Source: Gammaproteobacteria bacterium 42_54_T18 (GTDB lineage Bacteria > Pseudomonadota > Gammaproteobacteria > Pseudomonadales > Ketobacteraceae). From it: 44,680 nt of DNA. The DNA is taken from assembly GCA_002163245.1 (NCBI GenBank), contig MAAL01000052.1:1-44680 (forward strand). Direction: 5' to 3'. The notes under the pieces are model-generated. The model saw only the letters and a list, made by a program, of their open reading frames with translations. It ran no database searches and was not told where the DNA came from. Within the stretch, counting starts at the first letter, position 1. Each line of letters opens with the position of its first letter. Made by a program: the position numbers and the translations under genes. Positions 26,297-35,997 of the stretch are shown one piece after another.

Positions 26297-28387
26297 TTAG
26301 ATTGCTCTAAGGTGGTCGGTTAATGTATTTTTAATCGCCACCTTATCAATAGGTTTTAACAATACCCCATAAAATCCTGCACCCTCACACTCATGTTGTG
26401 TTTGCTTGTCAGGATCCGCCGTCAATGCGTAGATGGGGGTTTCACACCCAGAAGACATCAATTTTTTTCCCGCCTCGAGTCCATTAAGCTTAGGCATCTG
26501 TAGATCCATAAAAATAAGATCAAATGATTCATTACTTGCTTGTTCGTATGCAGATTCTCCGTCTCCGACCAGAGAAACAACCGCCCCTAACTTATTTAAA
26601 TAACGCTTAATGATGACCTGATTGACTTCATTGTCCTCTGCCACCAAAATCTTCCCCTCAAACTTGACGCTCTCCCCTGGCAACTGATAACGAGAAAGCA
26701 CTTCATAAAAATGGGGCCTATTTATGGGCTTTTCAACACAGTCGTTAAACCCTATCTTTAGGTACGCCTCCTTTTCATTTGCCATTACATTAGCCGTACA
26801 CGCAATAACTGGAACACTATATCCGTAGGCTCGCAACAACTTGGTAACAGTAACGCCTCCTATTATAGGCATTTGAATATCCATTAAAATAAGATCCGGT
26901 TTATTCTCCAGAAAGTATAAAATAGCTTCAACACCATTATTTACAACATCAATGTCTGCCCCCGCCCGCTTCACCAAATTTTTCACCAGCTGCTGGTTTA
27001 CCGGGTTATCTTCTGCATAAAGGATCTTGCCTTTTAGCGGCTTTATCGCTGAGTTCTTTGTTTTAACATTCTCAACCTTGATTTGATCATAGGAATCAAT
27101 AAAGTCTTTTGTGTCCTTATAAGAAGCAGGTATGCAGGCCTTAAAGGTAGACCCTGAATCTACTTCGCTACTCACCGTTACCTCCCCACCCATCAGCTGC
27201 AACAACTGCTTTACTATGTTTAAACCTAATCCTGTTCCACCATAAGACCTAGTTGTAGATACATCTGCTTGAGTAAATGCATCAAAAATTTTCTCCTGTT
27301 GGCTAGACGTCATTCCAACACCCGTATCTACCACAACAAACTCAAACTGCCTCTTATCACGGTTATAGTCTATTTCTAACCTTACACTCCCCTCATCTGT
27401 AAACTTTAAAGCATTACCAAGCAAATTTAATATAACTTGCTTCACACGAGTAGGATCAATATTGGCATGCCCAGGTAATGGAAAATGATAATCTAACGTA
27501 AACGTTAACCCTTTAGCTTGAATCCTCTGTTCAAAAACTGATTGAACATCAGCCATTAAGGAAAACAGGTCGACATTAAGAATTTCTAGCTCCAACTTTC
27601 CAGCTTCGATTTTAGAAATGTCAAGAATTTCATTAATAACGTCCAATAGATGATGTCCACTGCGAACAATAATATCAACTGACTCCTTAAGCTCAGCCTC
27701 ACTCATCTTTTCATCTCTAGCATCTTCGGCAAAACCGATAATGGCTGTTAGTGGGGTTCTAATTTCATGGCTCATATTAGCCAAAAAAGCACTTTTTGCA
27801 GTGGTTGCTGCCTCTGCATTTTTTTGAGCTAATTGTGCTTTTTCTTTTTCCTTATACTCACTGATATCTCTAATATTTCCTTCATATACTTTCATTCCAT
27901 TCGTATATGAATATCGCAACGATATGCTTACCCACCTAAGTTCACCATCAAATCTCCTTATTTCACATTCTTTAACTTGTATTGCCTTCTGAGCTTGAAG
28001 TTTATTGGAGATCCCCTGCAATTCCTCGGTGTTTAAAAAGAGATGAAAAATACTGGTCTGCTCAAAAGACACATTGCTTGCTCCGTTACTTGGATCAATC
28101 ATAGGGCTATCAAGTTGATAACCTGTAATCTTTGAAAATGCAGGATTTGAATGTAAAACGTTTCCTTCCTGATCAGCTTCAAATATCCCATCAAGAGATT
28201 TCTCATATAGCCCTTGATATCGAGACATATGCATAACTGTTTTATCTTGAGCCTTAATGGTCTCTTCTTGCATAGCACTTATTCTGCTAGAAAGAGCCAT
28301 TGAAAGAGTGACCACCTGAACTAACACTCCAAATTCCACCATATGCTCAGTATAAAAATTGGAAGGCAACACCCCCAACACTGTCAA
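26297..28387 (-). CDS. Hybrid sensor histidine kinase, downstream part of a frameshifted gene (PAS-HisKA-ATPase-REC-REC)
   Basis: This 696-codon frame carries the end of a 7TMR-DISM membrane block, a PAS domain (about 55-170), the H-box FLANMSHEIRTPLTAIIGFA, an ATPase domain (NLLGNALKFTDEGSV, VVDTGVGM, GGTGLGLNIVKQL) and two receiver domains, both with the phosphoacceptor Asp (LILMDIQMP and LIFMDLQMP). There is no real start; the first possible codon is TTG. It continues the frame at 28347-29474 with a one-base shift at the G7 tract (28400-28406). With one G fewer, the two join into a 1058-residue protein. See the partner entry. Confidence 0.85.
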   Translation of the reverse strand: MTVLGVLPSNFYTEHMVEFGVLVQVVTLSMALSSRISAMQEETIKAQDKTVMHMSRYQGLYEKSLDGIFEADQEGNVLHSNPAFSKITGYQLDSPMIDPSNGASNVSFEQTSIFHLFLNTEELQGISNKLQAQKAIQVKECEIRRFDGELRWVSISLRYSYTNGMKVYEGNIRDISEYKEKEKAQLAQKNAEAATTAKSAFLANMSHEIRTPLTAIIGFAEDARDEKMSEAELKESVDIIVRSGHHLLDVINEILDISKIEAGKLELEILNVDLFSLMADVQSVFEQRIQAKGLTFTLDYHFPLPGHANIDPTRVKQVILNLLGNALKFTDEGSVRLEIDYNRDKRQFEFVVVDTGVGMTSSQQEKIFDAFTQADVSTTRSYGGTGLGLNIVKQLLQLMGGEVTVSSEVDSGSTFKACIPASYKDTKDFIDSYDQIKVENVKTKNSAIKPLKGKILYAEDNPVNQQLVKNLVKRAGADIDVVNNGVEAILYFLENKPDLILMDIQMPIIGGVTVTKLLRAYGYSVPVIACTANVMANEKEAYLKIGFNDCVEKPINRPHFYEVLSRYQLPGESVKFEGKILVAEDNEVNQVIIKRYLNKLGAVVSLVGDGESAYEQASNESFDLIFMDLQMPKLNGLEAGKKLMSSGCETPIYALTADPDKQTQHECEGAGFYGVLLKPIDKVAIKNTLTDHLRAI

Positions 28388-29474
28388 TACTGAAACAATC
28401 CCCCCCTCCTAAATAGGCAAACCAACCAATAACAAACAGTCGAGCTAACTTTATTCGCTTCAACCATACCTCAATACCAACACCGTACAATGATACAAAA
28501 TTAATAAGAAGCAACCACAAAGCGAGACTAAGAGAATTATTGTAAGGTAAAATAAATACCGATGCGATACTGATTGTTGTCACCCAAGACAGTATTGTTA
28601 GGTACTTATGTGCCATCGGCGTATTTGTTTTTGTTTGCAAATAGCTTTGAGCAAAAAGGATTGAAACAACACAAAGCACATTATCCGTAATCGGCCTCAA
28701 AACAGGATTTATTCCTGGATAATCCCCCCAAATATACTGAAATCCGTAGCCAGTAACCAAAAGCCGGGGCACCAAACCTGCCATCAACATTAAACTGAAA
28801 TATATATAGGTGGCGTCCTTTACCATCAAACCTATAAATAGGTTATATACAGACATAATCAACAAAACACCAAAAATCATTCCATAGCTAATGCTTCTGA
28901 TGCTCTCATATTTCATATATTTTTCTGGAGGCCGTACAATTACAGGAAGCTGCATATTGTTGGTAGCGGTCACTCGCAACCAAAAAATATGTTCATCGCC
29001 CGTTTTCACCGCTATTGGATAGATAAACGTAGGAGTTTCTAAAGGCCTTTGTATAAAAGGAGAAGTGTTTCCGGTAAGAGGGAGTTCAGTAATATCACCA
29101 TTAATTTCGTGATAAACATGTATTCTATCGAGTAATGGATCTTCAATTTCCAAGTACACAACAGGATATTTCTTAATGTTAAAATCCCTAGCAATTTTAA
29201 GAGGAATCTTGAACCAGTGAGGTGGCTGTAAAATCCCGGCATTAAAGTCATTGGAGGCTCTCTTAAAGCGCTGCTGCCTCAATCTGGAGCTATAACTTTC
29301 AATACGTTTTTCAACACTATCTTCACTATAAAACCAAATATCTGGCTCCAACCCTCCTTCCATCATCGCCGCATTACCCAGCGTATTGCTGTTAGCTGCA
29401 TATACTTGGGGGAAGTGAAATACGCTAAAGACGCTCACGTAAATGAAGGCTGATAGCAGCCAGCTAAAACGCAT
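28347..29474 (-). CDS. Hybrid sensor kinase, upstream part of the frameshifted gene (7TMR-DISM sensor)
   Basis: 375 codons encode a signal peptide, a 7TMR-DISM extracellular domain (about residues 40-180, with the typical PHWFKIPL and RLRVTATNNMQLPVIV) and most of the seven-helix membrane block (about 190-360, including SYGMIFGVLLIMSVYNLFIG). The frame leaves the protein sequence at WFAYLGGG and ends with about 20 unrelated codons. The paralogue at 41736 reads through the matching LIGGG region normally, which places the break at the G7 run. The gene may be inactive, phase-variable, or misread. Confidence 0.85.
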   Translation of the reverse strand: MRFSWLLSAFIYVSVFSVFHFPQVYAANSNTLGNAAMMEGGLEPDIWFYSEDSVEKRIESYSSRLRQQRFKRASNDFNAGILQPPHWFKIPLKIARDFNIKKYPVVYLEIEDPLLDRIHVYHEINGDITELPLTGNTSPFIQRPLETPTFIYPIAVKTGDEHIFWLRVTATNNMQLPVIVRPPEKYMKYESIRSISYGMIFGVLLIMSVYNLFIGLMVKDATYIYFSLMLMAGLVPRLLVTGYGFQYIWGDYPGINPVLRPITDNVLCVVSILFAQSYLQTKTNTPMAHKYLTILSWVTTISIASVFILPYNNSLSLALWLLLINFVSLYGVGIEVWLKRIKLARLFVIGWFAYLGGGDCFSIDSVGGVAFQFLY

Positions 29475-29696
29475 ACATCACCAAGTGAACCTATTGAATA
29501 TCATCATATAAGGCAAGCAAAGGGTTTTGGATATTCAACATCCTTAGTAGGCTGTCAGAGCAGCTAACATTGCGATCAATATCAATGGAAAGTTGCATTA
29601 AACCAACTAATCTTCAACATTAGGGGGAGAGTTCCCTCCAACTCAGGACACTCGACACTTTTGCTAGATTCAAGCTAGGTTCAGGCCAGGTCAAGA

Positions 29697-32096
29697 ATGC
29701 CAAGAAAAGACTCGTTTCTCGAATATTTACTTTTTAATCATAGAGTTGCATTCTTATTTGCATTCCTACTGATAACAATATTCCTGATCTACCACACCTA
29801 TGACCTTGAAATGGACACCAGCATCAAAAAAATGGTGCCTCTTCAGCATGAATATATAAAAAACCTCTATAAACATAAAGATGAACTAAGTCTAGGCAAT
29901 GACATCCGTATAGCTGTAGAACACACCAAGGGGGATATTTTTGATAAAGAATTCATGGAGACATTACGGGAGATTACGGAAGAAGGTTTTTACCTACCCG
30001 GCGTAAACAAAGGAAAAGTTAAGTCACTATGGACTCCAAACGTTCGCTGGACAGAAGCTGATGAGTTTGGGTTTAGTGGCGGAGAAATGATTCCCCCCGG
30101 CTATAATGGATCGAATGAATCGTTATTGGAACTCCAAAGAAATGTATTAAAATCAGACCTAATCGGAAGACTGGTTGCTGACAACCTGCGTTCCACCATC
30201 GTTTACTTACCTCTTATTGAACAAGATTCAAACAAACAAGAGGGCGAAACCAACGGCATTGATTACAAATTGCTTTCAGAAGAGCTAGAAAGCAACATCC
30301 GACAACAGTTTGAATCAGACAGCGTACAAATTCACGTTATAGGCTTTGCAAAAAAAGTTGGCGACCTTATTGAAGGGGTCAAAGGTGTTCTCGGCTTTTT
30401 CATTATCACTGTCATTATAACGTTTCATTTGCTGATCATAGATTGCCGCTGCGTTCGTTGTGCTGGCGTAATTCTAATCGGATCGTTGATGGCTGTGGCC
30501 TGGCAACTAGGCATTGTAACGCTACTACGAAAGTTAATGGTCGTATTTCGTGAAAGCGAATATTGGCTCCCTTTTATTAAAGCCAACCCGGCGTTCGAAT
30601 CTATACAGTTTGGTTTAGACCCATACTCAATGCTTATTCCCTTCCTTGTCTTCGCAATTGCAGTTAGTCATGGTGTTCAGTATGTTGGTGAGATGGGTGT
30701 TCGAATCGCTGATGGTGCTACTCCTTTTGATGCATCAACCAATACATTTAGAGTGCTTTTCTTGCCGGGGTTACTAGCGCTTATTAGTGATGCGGTTGGA
30801 TTTGTGACGCTCTGGTTTATTGATATAGGCGTTATACGAGAACTCGCAATTACGGCAAGTATAGGTGTCGCGACGATAATCCTAACTAAACTTATGTTTG
30901 TTCCGATTGCAATGTCCTATGTAGGAATTGGAGATAGGGCAATTGAGTTCACCAAGAAGAAACAAGCTTCCCCTTCAATAATCTGGCTGACGCTGTCAAA
31001 ACTAGTTAAACCAAAATATGCCATTTGTATTGTGCTAATTTCTCTTGTTGGCGCAGGGGTCGGTAACGAGATAAGAAAAGATCTAAAAATTGGAGATTTG
31101 GACCCAGGAGCCCCCGAACTACACCCGACCTCTCAGTACAATCTAGATAATCATTACATCACAAAAAACTATTCTATCAGTGCCGACGTACTGGTTGTGA
31201 TGGTTGAAACACCTCCTCAATCATGCTCAAGCTACAAAGCACTTAAACTCATAGACAGGTTTATGTGGCAGATGGAGCGCTTAGATGAGGTAGAGTCGGT
31301 TGACTCTCTAGTTTCTGTTATCAAACATGTGTTAAGTGGGTTCAATGAAGGAAACATTAAATGGTCTGAGCTCCCCAAAAATCAAGAAATTATCGGTGGC
31401 GCACTGACATATCTACCGTCAGGTTATCAAAACCCAGACTGCAGTTTGGTGCCGGTCATTATATATTTAAAAGATCATAAGGCGACAACGCTGAGTAATG
31501 TTGTTTCTGCTGTTGAATCATTTTCAAAAACAAACAACAGCGACACTTTAGCCAATTTTATTCTAGCATCAGGTAACGCTGGCGCAGAAGCAGCAACAAA
31601 TCAAATTATTGCGAGTGCAGAAAAACGTATACTTATCATGGTTTACAGTGTCATTTGTTTAATGATTTTTATTTCCTTTCGTTCAATACGCCCAGTAATA
31701 TGCATTGTATTACCTCTATTTCTAACATCGATTCTCTGTGAAGCAGTAATGACAAAAATGGGAATGGGGGTAAAAATAGCTACACTACCTGTGATAGCAC
31801 TCGGGGTTGGAATTGGCGTAGATTATGGTATTTACCTGTATTCAAAAATGCGCTATCACCTCGACCAAGGGGCAAACCTTCAGTCTGCGTACCTTGCTGC
31901 CCTACAGGTAACAGGAAGGTCTATTGTATTCACTGGGATGGCTCTCAGCTTAAGTGTTGGTACCTGGTATTTTTCTGACATAAAATTCCAAGCGGACATT
32001 GGCATACTACTTACATTTATGTTTCTTTGGAACATGATTGGTGCCATTGTACTAATGCCCGCACTTTCGGTGTTTTTTGTTAAATATGAAAAATAG
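29697..32096 (+). CDS. RND superfamily (MMPL) transporter
   Basis: A 799-residue membrane protein with two MMPL halves: N-terminal helix (about 13-33), periplasmic domain with IKKMVPLQHEYIKNLYKH, helix block (about 228-415), a second single helix (about 440-460), a second periplasmic domain and the last helix block (about 640-795, with VGIGVDYGIYLYSKMRY). The length fits stand-alone RND family exporters that often work with DUF1302/DUF1329 partners, none of which is seen here. It is divergent from the hybrid kinase and converges with a small membrane protein. The substrate is unknown. Confidence 0.92.
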   Translation: MPRKDSFLEYLLFNHRVAFLFAFLLITIFLIYHTYDLEMDTSIKKMVPLQHEYIKNLYKHKDELSLGNDIRIAVEHTKGDIFDKEFMETLREITEEGFYLPGVNKGKVKSLWTPNVRWTEADEFGFSGGEMIPPGYNGSNESLLELQRNVLKSDLIGRLVADNLRSTIVYLPLIEQDSNKQEGETNGIDYKLLSEELESNIRQQFESDSVQIHVIGFAKKVGDLIEGVKGVLGFFIITVIITFHLLIIDCRCVRCAGVILIGSLMAVAWQLGIVTLLRKLMVVFRESEYWLPFIKANPAFESIQFGLDPYSMLIPFLVFAIAVSHGVQYVGEMGVRIADGATPFDASTNTFRVLFLPGLLALISDAVGFVTLWFIDIGVIRELAITASIGVATIILTKLMFVPIAMSYVGIGDRAIEFTKKKQASPSIIWLTLSKLVKPKYAICIVLISLVGAGVGNEIRKDLKIGDLDPGAPELHPTSQYNLDNHYITKNYSISADVLVVMVETPPQSCSSYKALKLIDRFMWQMERLDEVESVDSLVSVIKHVLSGFNEGNIKWSELPKNQEIIGGALTYLPSGYQNPDCSLVPVIIYLKDHKATTLSNVVSAVESFSKTNNSDTLANFILASGNAGAEAATNQIIASAEKRILIMVYSVICLMIFISFRSIRPVICIVLPLFLTSILCEAVMTKMGMGVKIATLPVIALGVGIGVDYGIYLYSKMRYHLDQGANLQSAYLAALQVTGRSIVFTGMALSLSVGTWYFSDIKFQADIGILLTFMFLWNMIGAIVLMPALSVFFVKYEK

Positions 32097-32102
32097 TTTC
32101 CA

Positions 32103-32534
32103 TTATTTATATTTTTTGCGTAACACCGGATTCAAAATACACAAATAAGTGAACGCACTTAATGACAACACCGACCATAGAAAAGGAACCGCGGTAGATT
32201 TCATATCAATATGAAGCTGTCCTGCAGCCCACCACAACGCTGAAAGCAACAATGGCGACAGCCACAGCACAGCAACAACTAGCACAATTAACGATTGCGT
32301 CAAACGTGACCCTGCTTTTTTAACGGTTCGCTCCATGGTTGTACGCAAATCGTAATGTGTTGCCATTAACTTCACATCCTTCTTAAAAAAAGAAAACGAG
32401 GCATAAAAAGCAACAATCACAAATATGTGCATAAACCCTAAAGATTGATAATCGTAAGCTACCAACGGGCCTAACCCTAATAACAAACCAATAGAAACCG
32501 CGACAACACCAAGACTATAAAGCCTGAAAAACAT
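32103..32534 (-). CDS. Small membrane protein, unknown family
   Basis: A 143-residue protein with four hydrophobic segments (about 2-27, 33-49, 80-104 and 112-133) and a charged loop between the second and third (KKDVKLMATHYDLRTTMERT). No family is recognised. I chose the ATG at 32534; a TTG two codons upstream is also in frame. It lies 36 bases downstream of the IsdG-like gene in the same direction, so the two may be cotranscribed. Confidence 0.7.
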   Translation of the reverse strand: MFFRLYSLGVVAVSIGLLLGLGPLVAYDYQSLGFMHIFVIVAFYASFSFFKKDVKLMATHYDLRTTMERTVKKAGSRLTQSLIVLVVAVLWLSPLLLSALWWAAGQLHIDMKSTAVPFLWSVLSLSAFTYLCILNPVLRKKYK

Positions 32535-32570
32535 TAACAAAATGCACCACCATTTAACGAAACCCCTTAA

Positions 32571-32873
32571 TTACAGAACCGAAGTAAAACCTTCGAATTT
32601 AGGAGGTCCCATATAAACATCCTTACTACCCCCCGCGCCAGCATGTGCTTTTCTGAAAGCTTCCGAGGTTGTCCAATCTTTAAAGTGCTTATGACTCTCC
32701 CAGACCGAATGAGAAGCAAACAAAGTACACTCATCTGTTGTTTCGCCTTGCAGCATATTAAAACTTGTAAACCCTGGCACCTCATCTAAAAACGTTTCCC
32801 GTTGACGCCAAATATCAACAAACTCTTGCTCTTTTCCCAACACTATCTGAAATCGATTCATCGCTACGTACAT
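32571..32873 (-). CDS. ABM-domain monooxygenase, IsdG-like heme degradation candidate
   Basis: A 100-residue dimeric ferredoxin-like fold protein (antibiotic biosynthesis monooxygenase family). It carries the IsdG/MhuD residues at matching positions: Asn6 in MNRFQI, Trp67 in FKDWTTSEAF and His77 in RKAH. These are the substrate-contact, ring-ruffling and heme-ligand residues of heme-degrading members. VPGFTSFNMLQGET is also typical. Heme cleavage is inference from these residues; other ABM functions are possible. AGGTCA and GGGGAG precede the start. Confidence 0.85.
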   Translation of the reverse strand: MYVAMNRFQIVLGKEQEFVDIWRQRETFLDEVPGFTSFNMLQGETTDECTLFASHSVWESHKHFKDWTTSEAFRKAHAGAGGSKDVYMGPPKFEGFTSVL

Positions 32874-32949
32874 TGACCTACTCCCCTAACACGAATTTAA
32901 ACATGTAGACTAGTAGATTTAGCCCGCCAATGCCAGATGCAATTATTTA

Positions 32950-34572
32950 CTACAGCTCAAATCGTATCCCCTGCGCCAACGGAATATCCTCACCATAATT
33001 GATCGTATTCGTCACACGCCTCATATACTGCTTCCAAGCATCTGAGCCTGACTCTCGCCCTCCACCGGTATCTTTCTCTCCACCAAATGCCCCCCCGATT
33101 TCAGCACCGGATGTCCCGATGTTTACATTTGCAATACCACAATCAGAACCAGATGCCGACATAAAAACCTCAGCCTCACGAATATCATTAGTAAAAATTG
33201 CAGACGACAATCCTTGAGGCACATCATTCTGCCACGCAATTGCTTGATGTAGCTCCTGGTAACGAACCACAAATAACAGTGGAGCAAAGGTTTCTTGCTG
33301 CAACAACGGCTCATCGCTAGACACCTCCACTATTGCCGGTTCAAGATACACCCCCCCTCCACAGACATCCTCTTCAAACTGTCCACCCACTAACTGTTTG
33401 CCTCCAACCAGCAATTGTCCGCCTCTAAGGCGAACATCGTTTATTGCTTGATCCATTACATCCCGTGTATGCCCATTAATAACTGGGCCACATAAATTAT
33501 TTTCATCTCTAGGATCACCAATTTTAATGGTTGTATACGTTGCAACCAGCTTTTCAAGAAAGACGTCCGCTACAGACTCATGAACAAACAAGCGACGTAA
33601 ACTAGTGCACCGCTGACCACTGGTACCGACTGCAGAAAACACTACAGCTTTTAACGCCATCGCAATGTCTGCACTCGAGGTAACGATCAATGCGTTATTA
33701 CCGCCCAGCTCTAATAGAGATCGACCCAAACGACGAGCAACATGCTCCGCTACACTACGCCCCATTGGGATGGAGCCCGTTGCAGATACCAATGGGATTT
33801 TTGTATGATCAGCAATATATTCTCCAATCTCTTTATGTCCATTTATAACAACCGACAATGCCGGAAAACGAGATAATTCGCCCATATCCCTTAACGCTGA
33901 TACCAACAAACGATGGCAAGCTAATGCACACAACGGTGTCTTTTCCGAAGGTTTCCATACAACCGCATTGCCACACACCAGGGCTAAGGCGGCATTCCAT
34001 GCCCATACCGCCATCGGGAAATTAAATGCAGTGATAATACCTACAACACCCAACGGGTGCCATTGCTCCATCATCCGGTGACTCGGTCTTTCACTAGCAA
34101 TCGTCAACCCATGCAATTGGCGAGACAAACCTACCGCAAATTCACACACATCAATCACCTCCTGGACCTCTCCCAGAGATTCCTGCCACGTTTTGCCCGC
34201 CTCTAATGTAATTAATTTTGCTAAACCACCTTTATCTTGTCGAACTTTTTCCGCAAAACGCCGAATTAACTCACCTCGCTTTGGCGCAGGAACAATGCGC
34301 CACTGCAGAAAACTATCATGAGCTTTTGATACCGCATCTAACATCTCGGGTTTTTCTGCAATTCCACAATACCCCAACACTTGGTTATCAATGGGAGAAT
34401 GAACCGGAAACGTTTGCATAGACTCTGCCTTCACGGGCCCTTCATTTTCACCAACGCATACAGCAGCCCAAGCAACCCTACTCTCACCACGGTCAATCAA
34501 GGGTAAGATTTCATTAACCGTGCTAACAAAACAACCATTCTTTTGGGTAAACACTGCTTTCGTCTCCACCAT
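32950..34572 (-). CDS. Aldehyde dehydrogenase of the ALDH7 family (aminoadipate semialdehyde dehydrogenase)
   Basis: A 540-residue NAD-dependent dehydrogenase. The Rossmann and catalytic motifs are ITAFNFPMAVWAWN, VVWKPSEKT, the general-base Glu in LLELGGNNALIV and the Cys in GTSGQRCTSLRR. ALDH7 proteins oxidise alpha-aminoadipate semialdehyde (in equilibrium with piperideine-6-carboxylate) to aminoadipate in lysine breakdown. The 11-base gap to the lysine-dehydrogenase-like gene upstream supports that role. The N-terminus is about 40 residues longer than in most members. AGAGGTG precedes the ATG. Confidence 0.93.
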   Translation of the reverse strand: MVETKAVFTQKNGCFVSTVNEILPLIDRGESRVAWAAVCVGENEGPVKAESMQTFPVHSPIDNQVLGYCGIAEKPEMLDAVSKAHDSFLQWRIVPAPKRGELIRRFAEKVRQDKGGLAKLITLEAGKTWQESLGEVQEVIDVCEFAVGLSRQLHGLTIASERPSHRMMEQWHPLGVVGIITAFNFPMAVWAWNAALALVCGNAVVWKPSEKTPLCALACHRLLVSALRDMGELSRFPALSVVINGHKEIGEYIADHTKIPLVSATGSIPMGRSVAEHVARRLGRSLLELGGNNALIVTSSADIAMALKAVVFSAVGTSGQRCTSLRRLFVHESVADVFLEKLVATYTTIKIGDPRDENNLCGPVINGHTRDVMDQAINDVRLRGGQLLVGGKQLVGGQFEEDVCGGGVYLEPAIVEVSSDEPLLQQETFAPLLFVVRYQELHQAIAWQNDVPQGLSSAIFTNDIREAEVFMSASGSDCGIANVNIGTSGAEIGGAFGGEKDTGGGRESGSDAWKQYMRRVTNTINYGEDIPLAQGIRFEL

Positions 34573-34583
34573 TACACCTCTTA

Positions 34584-35690
34584 TTAAATGTTGCTTTTAA
34601 TATAAGTTTGACCAAATCGATTAGCTTCAAACAACCCCAAATCCACATCCTCTTGACGTACAAAGCCTGTACTGGGAAGTTTGCCATCAAAATGCAAATC
34701 TAAGATTGCACACAATGAAGATGCCGTTGTTAACTGTATTGAACTCCAATGTTCACCATTACGATATTGATGATAGAGCTTTCGAGCATCCGTGATTTGT
34801 TCAAGCCGGCCATCTCGATAGCCTTTCACAGTGACAAAAACTAAAACAACATCTTGCTTCGTAATCGGTATCGATGTCTCAAGTATCTGCTTCAACAGTG
34901 GTCTCCGTGAAGCTTCCCCTAACTGAAGATCCTGCATCAAAAATTGCATTAGATACTGGTGGCCTTTGTAACGAACCGTTTTGTACGTTAGCTCGTCAAC
35001 CTTCCCTTGCAACGTCTCACATAAGGTGCCCAACCCTCCTGACGTATTAAATGCCTCGTAATCAACGCCATCCATAGAAAAGCACTCCAACCCCTCTAGA
35101 GGCATTAGATCAATACGCTCACCACCTTCTATAGCTTCACATAAATTACAATATTCATTTATCAGACCATCGGTTGACCAGGTTAGGTTATACATCATCC
35201 GGTTGGAAGGGTACTTCGGCAATGCCCCAACCCTCATTTTTACTGATTGTAAGCGCTCAAATTTACCCGCGAGATGATAGGCAAGAATCCCTATAAAACC
35301 AGGTGCCAAACCGCACTGAGGCATAAAAACCTGGCCAGAAACAGCGTTAACCGCTATCTGCTTAATAGTCCCTGTCATCGAAACATCTTCAGTTAAATCA
35401 AAATAACTGCACCCCTCCACCAAAGCGGCTTTCGCTATGGTGTCACTCATATCATAAGAGCAGGCTGATACAACAGCATCTTGCCCCCTCAACGCATTAG
35501 ACAGTGCGCCAGATTCAGTAACATCAAGCTTCAAAGTGAAAACCCTATCTAAATCATTTAACTTGCCTAAAAAAGTATGCGCCTTATCTGCTGCGGTAAC
35601 CTGATAAGAACCGCTCTCTGCTAAAAGCTGCACAATAGCTGAGCCAATTTTCCCAGCACCGATAACTAAAACCTTATGGTATTTCGACAT
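34584..35690 (-). CDS. Saccharopine dehydrogenase-family protein, probable lysine 6-dehydrogenase
   Basis: A 368-residue protein with an N-terminal Rossmann fold (VLVIGAGKIGSAIVQLLAE) and a C-terminal domain like that of saccharopine dehydrogenase/lysine 6-dehydrogenase (MPQCGLAPGFIGILAYHLAG, MRVGALPKYPSNRMMYNLTW). Lysine 6-dehydrogenase turns lysine into aminoadipate semialdehyde, which the downstream ALDH7 can oxidise. This neighbour makes lysine catabolism the best guess; N-terminal saccharopine reductase activity is an alternative. I chose the ATG at 35690 because GAGGAGG stands six bases before it. Confidence 0.88.
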   Translation of the reverse strand: MSKYHKVLVIGAGKIGSAIVQLLAESGSYQVTAADKAHTFLGKLNDLDRVFTLKLDVTESGALSNALRGQDAVVSACSYDMSDTIAKAALVEGCSYFDLTEDVSMTGTIKQIAVNAVSGQVFMPQCGLAPGFIGILAYHLAGKFERLQSVKMRVGALPKYPSNRMMYNLTWSTDGLINEYCNLCEAIEGGERIDLMPLEGLECFSMDGVDYEAFNTSGGLGTLCETLQGKVDELTYKTVRYKGHQYLMQFLMQDLQLGEASRRPLLKQILETSIPITKQDVVLVFVTVKGYRDGRLEQITDARKLYHQYRNGEHWSSIQLTTASSLCAILDLHFDGKLPSTGFVRQEDVDLGLFEANRFGQTYIKSNI

Positions 35691-35997
35691 AAGCACCTCC
35701 TCAAGGTCGAAAAGGCATGCACACGTTGTACGAACGCCAAGAACAAGAAAAGCCGTCTATCTACGCTACGCTGTTTATCAATACAAAGTAAAGAAAGCTT
35801 ATATTCGGACAAAGCCGCTGCTTATAACGTTTATTTCTGCGGAAATCGCCCCTGATATGACTACGGGGTCGAGCATTTTGTAAGGAAAAATGAATATTTA
35901 GGCAGAACATTCTAATTTCTGGCGATAATATGCGCACAAATCAAACGGACAGGCTACTAAAAGCCGCTTCACACTTTGGGAATAATGAGGAACAACC
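35691..35997. other. Divergent promoter region between the lysine pair and the phasin-like gene
   Basis: About 307 bases. A TAATAT at 35926-35931 could be a -10 for the rightward gene, but no -35 fits. A small hairpin ATTTCTGCGGAAAT lies in the middle. I see no RNA gene or coding frame. Confidence 0.4.
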
